DNA of 64,000 nt from Mantamonas sphyraenae (lineage: Eukaryota > CRuMs > Mantamonadidae): assembly GCA_026936335.1 (NCBI GenBank), contig JAPMXV010000009.1, positions 248,001-312,000 on the forward strand. Direction: 5' to 3'. The position numbers were made by a program, and so were the translations under genes. Each line of letters begins with the position of its first letter. Within the stretch, counting starts at the first letter, position 1. The notes under the pieces were generated by a model. The model searched no databases, was not told the DNA's origin, and saw only the letters and a list, made by a program, of their open reading frames with translations. This document shows positions 35,310 through 46,700 of this stretch, piece by piece.

Positions 35310-38225
35310 CTATGTGGTACTGCGCTTGGCAAGGGCACCGATTTCGCGGTCTTTCTCCTGGAGCAAGCGAGTAAACTCCTGGATGAGCTGCAACTTTTCA
35401 GTTTCGCTGTTCATGAGCTCGGCCTGCACCTCCAGGGAGCGCTTCATCTCGATGGAGTATCGGTCGCGCAGTTCGCGCAGCTGCTGGCGCATTTCGGCCA
35501 TCTCCTGGTCAAGCATGTAGTGTGTGTGCTGCTCACACTCGTCTATAGACACCTGTAGCTGGCGCTGGACCGAGGCTGTGCTCTGGTAGGAAACCGAGCT
35601 TCCCGAGCCGCTACTGCTGCTGTTGTTGACCAGCGATTGCGCTTTGCGGATGGCCTCGTCGAAGCGCTGTTTGCGGAAGGGCGACTCATGGTCCAAGTGT
35701 GCCTGTGTGTCCTGCAACGCTGCAGTGTGATTTGTTTGTGTTTGTGATGCTGCTGCTGCTGCTGCTGCTGCTGTGCAGTCGAACGTTGGTGCGTGGGAGG
35801 AGTCAGGGGCGCCGCGCTGTGCGAGGGCGAAGCAGGAAGCGTCCCATTGCGCGCGGGACTGCGTTGCAGGTCGTCTCGGGTCCATGTCTTGCGATACGGG
35901 GAGCCTGTGGAGTTGGGTGTAGAAGAGGACATGTCATGTGTGTGTGTGCTGCTGTGTTGGGCTACGGTGTGGCTCTCGATGGTATTGCTGCGCTGCACAC
36001 GCGCAGTGCGGCTTGTTTGGTGGCCAGAGTAGCGTGTGCGCACGGCCTCTTTGGTGTCCAGGCGTTGGTGAGGCGGGGTACCGGGTGTGAAGCCATCCAC
36101 AACAGGCGTAGAGGGCTGCGGCGAGTGTGACCGAGAGCGTTCGCTGTTGCTTTGCTCGCTCCGCTTTCCCTCGTCACGAGCAGGCGTGCTCTGTCCCAAA
36201 AAGGACTGCACACGGTCCGGGTGTTCCACCAAGTTGCGCGCGGTTTGCGGCATGGGCACCACGGGCGACGGCTGCGGTTGGAGTTGCTGCGCGCGTGGTT
36301 TCCGCCCTCCGGGCAACTGCTCCTTTACGTCCGGTTTCCATCCACTGCTACTGCTGCTGTGGATGTTTCTGTAACTGTTGTTGCTGTTGTTGTGGTTGGT
36401 GAGTTGGCTGTTGCCTGACACACCTCCCGATCGCGGTGGACGCATCGAAGCGTTGGCCATCATGCCAGGATGCGGGCGCTGGAGCGACGGGCGAAGGACA
36501 TCATCGTCGTCGTCGTCGGCAGCGTCGAGGCCGTGTTGCCTGTTGCCTCCGATGACCAAGCGACCTTCCTTCATGCCGCTTGGACCGCCCCGGGGCCCCT
36601 GCTGCCCCTGCTGCCGGCTTGCGCTCCCACCACTGCTGCCCACGCTCCCGTTGCTGATATTGTGTACACTGGTGTCTGCGAGACGAGAGCGGTGGAGCCT
36701 TGCGGAAGAGGCAGCACGGCTTACGCTTGCGCTGCTCTTGCGTGTGCTTGAAATGACACCAATGCGCTGTTGGAACTCCTCCTCGATGTCTTGGCGTGTT
36801 GGCACATAGCTGCTGGGGATGTCGCGCATGTGCTTGCTGCTGAGTCCGGGCGAGTGCAAACGTTCGGTTTCGCTGCGGTCGATGTTTTTCCCGCCCACGG
36901 GGGTCGACGATGCGCCAGGGACGTGCGCCATCAAGGTGCTGTCGCCCGTCCATGCGTTGAAAGGCGTGTTGCGGCTTCGATCCAGACTGGTGTCGTTTGC
37001 GTTGCGCGCCGATCGCGACCTGTGTGCAAGATCGAGCCTGCTTACACTCAGCGACGGCGCTTCGTCGAGATGGTGCACTCGGTCATGGTGCACGGTTGCA
37101 TGGCTTGTCACTACGCTGTGCACGCTCTCGCTCAGCTCCCTCTCGGCAGCCATGCGTCCAGCGGTCTGCGGCGTGCTGCTGCTGATCACCGCGCGTGTCC
37201 CGTCGTTGTTGCTCCCAGCCCCTGCGAGCAACTGTTCCTCGCGTTCACGAACCCCTTCGCGCCACGCCGCCGGTGAGGACGAGCGAAACAGTGGCGACGA
37301 CTGCGCTGATGTGTGGTGTGGCCGTACATGCGTTGGCGCTGCTGCACGCGGCGTACCCATGCTCTCGTGCGGCACGGTCCTCGCCTCCTTCCTTCCCTGG
37401 GGCTGCCGCTGCGAGCGCGCCCCAGACGGTGAATGCTGTGCACTGTCGTCTCGTGCGCGTGTCTCTTTGTTCTGCGCCGACGTGCTGTTTGTTGTGTTTG
37501 GCCTGCTGGCCGTGTTATTGCTGCTGTTGGAGGTCAACACGCCACCTGATGCACTTTCGCCGCTTTGCTTCGCCTGCGGGCGTGACGTCGGCCTCACCAC
37601 CGCCTGTGTGCTTTGTTGCACTGGCGCTCCCGACGATCCGCTCTCCTGCACAACCTGCACTGTTCCTGCAAAAGCGCGCCGTCCCGTGGTGCCATGAGGC
37701 GTCATGGCAAGCGTGTGAGTCCACTCGTCAAAACTTGCACATTTTCGCGCCCTCCCCCCCCCTTTGTTCACTGCGCTCGCACACCGGCCACTTACCCTGG
37801 CTGCGCCGAGGCTTCTCGTCTTCTGTGTTCATGTTAAGACTCCGTGCCGTGCCGCCCATCCCTGTTTGGCCAGCCGTGGAAGGCTGCTCCGTGTAGGTGG
37901 CGCGTGCGGGCCGTGCATCGCTCTCGTCTTGTTGCGCTGTCTCCCGCTGTTGCTGCTGCTGCCGTCCATGCATCCCTGCGACACTGTTGTTCTGGCTGCT
38001 GGCTGCCTGCGATCGGCTTGCTGCTGTTGTGCTGCTGGTTGTGCTGGTTGTGGCGCTGCTTTGCGTCGTCGTCGTTGTTGTCTCGCTGACGTTGCTCGTG
38101 CGCGTGCTCGCCAGCGTACGCGACGCCGCCCCGCCGCTGCGTTTGGCACTCAGCTGCGCCAGCAACTTTTCCACGTCCCGCTGACGCGTTTGCATGTCGC
38201 TGAGGTTAGACCGAAGCTCCGCCAT
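35310..38225 (-). CDS. Low-complexity protein with C-terminal coiled coil; gene model broken
   Basis: The first exon (38225-37796) starts MAELRSNLSDMQTRQRDVEK, a short helix, then Thr/Ser-rich and polyGln sequence, and ends at a GTAAGT. A second long frame (to about 35790) is disordered, rich in Ser, Arg, Gln and His. The last frame (about 35710-35310) contains FRKQRFDEAIRKAQSLV and a strong coiled coil (ECEQHTHYMLDQEMAEMRQQ onward) ending AKRSTT. Two frame changes must be bridged. At 37771-37795 there is a 25-nt GTAAGT...CGCAG candidate or a slip in a nine-base C run. Another lies near the CAG repeat at 35750-35790, where I could not choose a splice. The start is 35 bp from SPAG16, so a ciliary role is a guess only. 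Confidence 0.55.
35750..35782 (-). repeat. CAG trinucleotide repeat
   Basis: About eight CAG units on the minus strand (CTG on plus). It reads as polyGln in one frame and polyAla in the next, and lies at or beside a frame change in the gene. Confidence 0.7.
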
Positions 38226-38260
38226 GCCGATGCCCTGCCTGTGCCAACCGAAAAGCGAAA
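38226..38260. promoter_or_regulatory. Shared divergent upstream region, coiled-coil gene / SPAG16
   Basis: Only 35 bp lie between the two start codons, the tightest divergent pair in the window. Leaders of the two transcripts probably overlap. Confidence 0.4.
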
Positions 38261-40635
38261 ATGTCGTTTGAACTGGCCGAAGCCGCGCTCTCCGACACCT
38301 CCTCAGACTTTGCCTACGATGAGGTGGACATCGAGACCACAGCCTCGGGCGATGACATCGGCGTCATGGAGGAGGAGTTCCAGGAGGCTGGCGACCGTCT
38401 CAACGACTCCCTGGGCGACGAGGAAGACCTGCGCACCGCGCTGGGAGAGTTGAACAAGGCGCACGAGGAGAATCGCAAGGCCTCCGGGTCTGCGTCGAGC
38501 CCGCAAAGCACAGACGAGCGTGCACAGAGCACCGTGTCGCGCAGGCCCGAGGTCATTGACGACTTTATCCGCAACTTCCTGGTCAAGAATGGACTGCAGC
38601 GTACCCTGGAGGTGTTTGAGGTGTGTTTTTCAACACTTGCCGAGCTGCCGCGTTTTTGACCGTTTTCGCTCACCCTTGCCCCGATCCGCCCGCCATCCTT
38701 GCCTGCCACAGACGGAGTGGTACGAGTTCACCACCCAGGGCAAGCTGAATGAAGAGGACCTTGCTGTGGTGCCCGACCTCTACGTGCGCAATCAGATGCT
38801 CGACGACAAGGTCAAGAAACTGCGCAACGAAGTCGAATCGTACAAAGCCATCGCCGAGTGAGTTGCCCTGCGCGCTCCATAGCTCCTGCTTCGTCCCACA
38901 CCCACTCCCCCTCGTGGTGAGCCACCCACATAGGTTCACATCCACATGCATGTACGCAGAGTCGTCGCATGTGTCTTTGCGGCCACACCAAGCGCAATGT
39001 TGTGGCTGGCGCCACCGGTGCCGCCCACCGTGTGTGTGTGTGTGTGGTGTGTCTGTGTGCCCGTGTGTGTGTAGCCAACGCAAAGCCACAACGCAGGTGT
39101 GCAATTCCTTTTGGCCGCACCTTGCTAACACCACAACCATGATTGTGTGCCCCGCCCCTCCGTGCCACACGTGCCGCGCGTACCGTCTGCGCAGCAAGGC
39201 ACAGGCGACGTGGGACAAGCTGCGGCGCGAGCGTGACTTTCACCGCATGCATCACAAGCGTGTGGTGTACGAGAAAAACAAGCTGATTGCAGACCTCAAA
39301 CGCCTCAAGAACCATTATTCCAAGTACGAGCCTGCGATGGAACAGCTGCGCGCCAAGTACGAGTCGGCCATGAAGGAGAAGATGCTCACAAAGCTGGAGC
39401 GCGACCGATTGGAGGCAAGCAACACGCAGCTGAAGGGCACGGTAAAGCGGCTGGAGAAGAGTGGAGCCGGCGTTGGAGCAGGAGCAGGAAGCAGCAGCGG
39501 CGGCAACTTTCACACACAGGACAGCACGGACGTTTCGTCGTCGAGTGTGGCTGCACGCAGGGCCAAACGTGAACAGGAGGCATCGATGTCACACACCGAA
39601 CGTCTTTCTCGCCCCAAGGCGGCTGGAGGCAAGAGTGGTACAAAGAACGGCACCCGAAAGGGCAGCAAGGGCGGCAAGAAGGGCGACACACCGTTCCCTC
39701 GCCAAGACAGGAACAACCCCTTTGTGGATGCCGGCCTGGAAGCGGCAGCTGTGGATGTGTACGGTGAGACCAACACGATTGCGGCACACGACATGACGGT
39801 GGCGCATGTGGCAGTGCACCCGAAGAAAAGCATTGTGGCTACGGCCAGCGACGACGGCACCTGGAAGCTGTGGGCGCTGCCGGACGGCGAACTCATCATG
39901 GCAGGTGAGGGACACAAGGATTGGGTGTCCATGTGCGACTTTTCGCCGCGTGGCACGCATCTGGCGACGTCGTCGGGCGACGGCACGGTCAAGGTGTGGG
40001 ACTTTCAGAGTGCGTCGTGCGCCATGACGCTTACGGACCATACTCAAGCCGTGTGGGGCGTGCAGTATGACGACACGGGCGACTTTTTGGTATCGTGCTC
40101 GTTGGATCACACGGCACGCGTATGGGACGTCAACACAGGCAAGTGCAGGCAGTCTCTGCGTGGCCACGTCGAGAGCGTCAACTCGGTGTCATACATGCCC
40201 TTCACAAACAACGTGGCCACGTGCAGTGGAGACAAGACGGTGTCCATCTGGGACACACGCACAGGCCAGTGCGTGCAAACGTTCTACGGCCACCTCAACA
40301 CCTGCAACGACGTGGCCTTTTCCCTACAGGGTACCTCGCTCGCCTCGACAGACGCTGACGGCATCATCAAGGTGTGGGATGTGCGCATGGTGCAGGAGCG
40401 CACACAGATTGCCGCCGGGCCCGCAGCCGTCAACGGCGTGGCTTTTGACCCTTCGGGCCACATTTTGGCAGTGGCCAGTGACGACGGAACGCTCAAGTGT
40501 TTTAACGTCACCGAGGCGGCACATGTGGTGGACATCCAGGCGCATTCGGAGCCTGTGCAACACTGTGCGTTCGACCGGCAAGGCACGTTTCTGGTCAGTG
40601 CGAGTGCAGATTGCACCATCAAAGTGTTTTCATAA
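38261..40635 (+). CDS. SPAG16: SPAG16/PF20, central-pair WD40 protein of the axoneme
   Basis: Exons 38261-38620, 38712-38857 and 39195-40635 give 648 aa. After an acidic N-terminus there is a LisH-like dimerisation motif (VIDDFIRNFLVKNGLQRTLE). This runs across the splice into TEWYEFTTQGKL, VPDLYVRNQMLDDKVKKLR and a coiled coil containing DKLRRERDFHRMHHKRVV, a stretch typical of PF20/SPAG16. A basic linker and seven WD40 repeats follow (first at about residue 360: AHDMTVAHVAVHP; last: ADCTIKVFS). PF20 sits on the central-pair bridge and is needed for flagellar motility. Intron 2 (337 nt) contains GCTAACACC with no AG after it until the acceptor, plus a TG run (about 39027-39073). Confidence 0.92.
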
Positions 40636-40777
40636 ACAAAGGGAGTTGGATGAGGCTGACCTCAGGTGTTGATTTTGGTGGTGGGGTTGCGGTTGCGGAG
40701 GGAGCAGTTCCGAACGGGCGGAGTTGGCGCCAAACAAACGCTTTCTGCAGTGGCTCGTGAGGGTCGCCGACGACGTC

Positions 40778-43700
40778 ATGGAGACCATTTCCAGTGGGGA
40801 CCTGTCGGTGATCCAAACCATCATTGCCAGGGCGGCAGAGATGCATCCGCACACGTCGCCATTGACGTTGTCGCAGGTGTTGGACGCGTACGGCGAAGTT
40901 GTGCGCGAGCCTGAGGCGCACCTGTACGAAGTGTTGCTGCAGATGTCGATGTTGCCGTACCGGGACTGGTGGAGCAAGTTGGAGCACGTGCATCCGACGA
41001 CTCACCTGCTGCTCAGCGAAACGTTGCACAGATGGCGACGGTTTGCGACCGAGAGAGCGGCGAATCGCATGCAAGCCATCAACAATTGGGGCGCTGCTAT
41101 TTCGCTTTGGGAGCTGCACGCTCTGCGGCGAAGTTTTGGGCGGTGGCAAGAGATGGTGGGGAGGCGGAGACGGATGCAGGTGTCGCTGAAAGTCGTCCGT
41201 CCTCTGACGCAGCTGTCCGTGTGTTTCGATGCACTGCGAGCTCACGCGCTGAAGCACAGACGGCAACGGATTCATTTATTTCAGGCAGTGTCGCATTGGG
41301 CAGCGCAGCATGCGCGCAAACACCTGCGGGCGTGGCGGTGGACAGCTGTGCCACTGGCGGCCGTGCGGCGCAACAAGCTGCTGGAGCGCACGTTTACACG
41401 CTGGCACCGGTACAGCCAACTTGTGCGGGCACAAGTTGCGCTGGTGACACGGCAGCACACGAGAGTGGCCAGACAGGCTGTGGAGACGTGGACGAGGGCG
41501 CGGAAGTTTCGCGCGCTGACACGACGAGTGCGTGTGGGCGTGGCACGCACATGCGTGCGACACTGGATGGCCCATGCGATTGTACAAAGGTCGAAAACAA
41601 GCGAGCGGGTGCTGGTGGTGTACTTTTGGAAGTGGCGCAAGCGTGCGGGGCAGGCAAGCGCCCAACGGCAAAAAGACAAGGCGGCCGATGCGCTGTGGAC
41701 GGCGCAGCTGAAGCGAAGGGTGCTTAGCAGCTGGCATCGATGTGTGCAACTGGAGGCCATTTGGATGCAGTGCAGCCGCAGAAGCAACACACGGCGTGTC
41801 CAAACGTGTTTGAGGCACTGGTGGACGTCTGCGCGCGCGCGGCGCATTGCACGCCGCGCCGTGGGACACTTTCGCAATCTGGCGCTGTCGTCGTGCTGGA
41901 CACAGTGGACTCAGCATGTGCAGCAGCAGCGTGAGACCAAGGAACGCGTGCGGCAACTGCTGGTGCGCATGCAGAACCAGAGCGTGGTGCGGGCCTTCAA
42001 CACGTGGCGCCAGTACGTACGTATGCAGGCACAGCTGCGCAAAGGGCGCAAGCAAGTGGAGGTGTACCACAAAGTGCGCGTGTTGCGTGAGTGGCACTAT
42101 CGTATGCGCGCTCGCCGCCTTGTGCGCAGCGTGGTTTTGCGGCTGCAGGCCGCGCTGCTAGCACGGTCGTTCTCGACGTGGTACGCACACGCATCGGTGT
42201 ACAGACAGACACGACGTCAATCGGATCGGGTGATTGCGTTTTGGAGCAACAGGTTGCAAGCACGAGCGTTTTCAACGTGGCGAGCAAACGTGAAGGGCCA
42301 GCATTCGTTGCGGCGCAATTCGCAGCGTGCGCTGGGCCATCTGGCAAACAGGCAATTGAGCAAGGCGTTCTACACGTGGCAAAGTGCAACGGCGTACCTG
42401 CGCAGGGTAAACGAGTGTGCCACGGCCGTGGCGGCCATCCAGCGACACAACACGGTCGAAAGGCACCTGGAGGTGTGGTTTCATGCTTTGCAGGTGCGCG
42501 CAGCTGCAACATTGGTGCAGCGCATGAACCGTGCGCGGACATTGCATCGCTATTTCATGCACTGGGGGGAACGTTTGCGCCACCGCGAACGGCTGATGCA
42601 GTTGTTGTTTCGCATGCAACACCACGCGCTGGCACGTGCATTTGCGACATGGCGCGCCACAGTGGCGTACATGGGCGATGTGAACATGCGTGCTCAGCGT
42701 GCTCGCTTGGTGCACGATTATTTTCTGCTGCGGAGGAGCCTGCAATCTTGGCTGTTCTCCCTGCGCGTGCGCCTCTCAATGCGCACCGCACTTGCCTCGT
42801 GGGCTCACAGGTTGGCTGCTGCTGCTATGGGCAGTTGGAGAGCGTATGTCATTCAACGACACATCAAGATGGCTTTGTACGCGAAGGCGGACAAAGTTCG
42901 GCAACGCGCCTTGCTTCTGCGCTGGAGGCGCAGGGCAGGCGTACACCATCGCGTCAAGTCTGCGTTGGCTGCTTGGGCTCACATCAGCACACACCGAGCG
43001 TGGACGACTCTACGGGCGTATGTGGAACACCGACAGCGGAAGGAGCGCTTGCGCGAGGCCGCGTACATTTTTGCGCGCACGTCTTCCATACACCACGCCT
43101 ACGTTGTATGGCTACGTGCAATGGCACAGTGTCAGGAACAGAGGCGGAACGCAGACAGGATGACTGCGCAGCGGCAAAGGAGAACGGTAGCCAGCATGCT
43201 GGCACATTGGCTGGATCTTGCGCAACGTGCACAGAGAGGGCGGTATGTGGTGCTACGCTGGGAGCACCACGTGGTGTTGCGCGCATGGCAAACCTGGGCC
43301 AGGTACCATGCGCATAGGCAAGCAAAACGCGAGATTGGGGACATGGCGCGGCTGTTTGAGAGACGTGTGGCGGTGCGCACTGCGCTGCAGCAATGGACTA
43401 TGCTGTGGATAGGGGTGCGCATGCTGGAGCATCGTGTGGAAGATGCGCTCGTGTCGCGCGAGTGGACGCGACTACGGACGAGCTGGGACTTGTGGAAGCG
43501 ACGCATGGACCTGCGCAGACGTGGACGTGTGTTGGCTGTGAGATGGACACGCATGACAACGCTGCGTGCCTACAGGTCGTGGACGGCGTACGTAGAGCAC
43601 AGACGAGAGAAGCAGGCGATGGCATGGGAGGCCAACGCGTTTGCCCAACGTACGATGACGTGGCGGGCGCACAAGCACTGGAAACACGCAACTGCACATG

Positions 43701-46700
43701 TGCGACAGACGTTGCTGGAGCACGCGTTCAACTCGTGGCTGTTTGTACACCAACAGGAACGGTACGAAGCGCAGGCGCAGCAGGTGGTGAATCGCCGTCG
43801 CCAAGAGGCGCTTGCACGAAGCATGATGACGAGGTGGCGCCAACGGCTTGGTCAGATGCGCATGGGACGGCGTGTTGTGCTACGTGTACAACGGCAGCTT
43901 GTGGCCAGCGCGTTCGAGTCATGGCTGTTCTTTGCGCGCATGGAGATGCATCTGCGAGGCGCGGAGCAATTGGTACAGTACCGTCAGAATGTGACGCGGG
44001 CGAGGCGTGTGTTGGAGCACTGGATGCACCAGTGGAACGGATTGGCGTCGTCTCGCGTTCTGTTTGCGCGTTTGCAACAACGGGATTTGATGCGTGCGTG
44101 GAACAGGTGGATGGAGTACACGCAGCAGATGGCTAGCGTGCGCGCCATTGGACAGCGCATGCAGCATTCTCTGCTGGCGATGGCGTGGCGTTCGTGGGTA
44201 GCCATGGTAAGCGGCGTGCGGCAGGAGCGACGCTCGCTGACCGCGTTTGCAGAGTTCCATGAGCGTGTTGTGATGCACCGGTATGTGCAGGTGTGGCACA
44301 CGACGCTGATGATGCGCCGAGCGATTGCCAACTGGCGAGTGGGTCGTTGTTGGCGTTCATGGCTGGATTTCCATGCGTACGCACAACGGGAGCGCCGCGC
44401 GGACGAGTATGTGGGCGGAGTGCAGCGATACAACATCCTGTCGGAGTACCTGGGAATGTGGTACACGCAGTGGGAGCTGCACCGAAAGATGCGGCGTGTT
44501 GTACAGACGATGCAGTCGCGCGCGCTTGTGCGCACGTTTGAGCGCTGGATAGAGTTTACAGAGCAGATGAGGAGTATGCGGCGCATGCTGCGGCGCATGC
44601 AACACGGATTGATGGCGCAGGCGATGGCGGCCTGGCATGTCGTTGTGGACGGCAGGCAGCAGGAACGTGCGCGTATGGCGGAGTTTACACGCCACCAACA
44701 GATCCAAAGTTTGCAACGATGCTTGAAACAGTGGCGTGCAGTGATGGTCATGCGTCGGGTGTTGGCCAACTGGCGACTGGGCCGATGCTGGCGCTCGTGG
44801 ATGGAGTTTCACGCGTTTGCGAGGAGGGAACGCCGAATGGACACGTACGTGGGCCAGGCGCAGCGCATGCATGTGCTCGAGCGCTACATGGATGTGTGGT
44901 GGACACAGTACGAAGTCCACCGGCGCATGCGAGGCGTGGTGGCTGCCATGCAGCAGCGACACATGCGCTTCGCTTTCAACCGCTGGATGGAGTACGCACG
45001 GCAGCTGGCTAGTCTGGGACGCATGGTACGGCGCATGCGGCGTATGCAGCTTGTGCAGGCGTTCAATTCGTGGCAGATTGTGGTGGAAGGGTCAAAAGCG
45101 GACAAGGCACGGATTGCAGAGTTTCACGCTCACCGATCTGTACAGGTTGTGCTTCGCTGTTTGAAGCAGTGGCGTGCTGTGCTGTTGATGCGACGGGTGG
45201 TGTCTCAGTGGCGCTTGGGTCGATGCTGGCGTTCGTGGAAAGCGTTCCACCGTGAGTCGTCACATGAACGGCGTGTGGAAGCCCATGTGCACAGTACTCG
45301 GCGCAACAATATCCTATGGTGGGCACTTGGCACGTGGTGGGAGCGTTTGGAGATTCACAGGCGCGGGCGCACTGTGTTGGCGAGGATGCAGCACAGGCAG
45401 GTTGCAGGGTCATTCCGGCGGTGGGAAGAGTTTGTGTACCAAATGCGCAGTCTGCGCAGGATGATGGGACGTATGCAGAACGCAACCATTCACCAGGCGT
45501 TTGCATCATGGCGAGGTGTGGTGGAAGGACGCAAGCGAGAGGAGGCGTTGGTATCGCACTTTAGGCAGGCAAACATGCAGCTGGCTGCGCAGCGACTGCT
45601 TGTGCACTGGCATGCGTGTCTACGTGTGCGGCGAACTCTTCTGATGTGGCGCCTTGGGCGATGTTGGCACAGCTGGCAGGCGTATGTTGGTGCAGCGCGC
45701 GCAGAGCGTGGGCGCATGGCGGTTGTAGAGCGTCGACACGAGCGCATACGCGTGGTGCAGTGCTTGCGAGTGTGGTGGGCAGAGCTGCAACGGAGGAAGC
45801 GCATGCGAACGATTGTGCACTCGATGAAGCACCAGCAGTGCCGTTGGGCGTTCAACAGGTGGATGGAGTACATGGAGCAGGTGGAGAGATTACGGCAGCT
45901 GGGGAGACGTGTGGTGCACATGAGCTGTGGACGTGCGTTTACGACATGGCGTGCCGTTGTGACTGCACGCAAGGATGAACATGCTCGTCTGGTTCGGTTT
46001 GTGGCTGATTGCGAGACACAGGTGTCGTACAGGGCATTGATCCACTGGGTCGACGCTCTGAACGGGCGCAGGATGAAGCGTGCTCGCTTGCTGCGTGTAT
46101 GGCATGGCTATCTGGTGAAACTCCGCCATGCAGAGGCGCGGGTTCGCCTGCAGCATGAGCGGCTGCGCGCGTTTGACACTCTGGAGCGATGGTCGCGTGC
46201 ATACGAGGCCAACGTGGCGTGGATCGAGCACTTGGTGCATCTTGCGTTTCACAGATGGCACCGTGTGGCTGTGTTGCATGTGGCGGAGCGTGAAGCAGTG
46301 GACCTGTGGGAGTTTCGTACGCAAGCAAACGCGTTCCGGCGGTGGTTGCTTGTGGTGCGACTTGAACACACGTTTGCGGTGGTGCATACCACGTACAAGC
46401 TGAAGCTTGTGACAAAGGCGCTCAACCAGTGGATCCGGGACTTTAACGGATTGCGACAAACGCGTGTTCGCCGCCGCATGCGTTTGGCGCACAAGCACCT
46501 CTTGATGTGGGTGCGGCATTTCGACTTGCACCAACGCTTGTGTCTGGCCGACACTCGACGCTACTTGGCGGTGATGGGAACATGTTTTGGAGGCTGGCGG
46601 ACGGAGGCGCGACATCTGCGCAACAAGCGCATTGCGCTGCAGTATCGAGCGTTTTCATTGTGTAGCCGAGTGATGCAGGCGTGGCACGTACACAGTGCGT

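Noticed and set aside
40724-40777. SFI1-like start at a TTG codon upstream of the first ATG
   Set aside because: Non-ATG starts are rare in eukaryotes and nothing supports one here. The first in-frame ATG at 40778 was used, though an upstream exon remains possible.
44100-46100. Evenly spaced repeats considered as a CRISPR-like or satellite array
   Set aside because: The repeats are codon-phased, diverged and lie within a continuous coding frame, so they are protein repeats.
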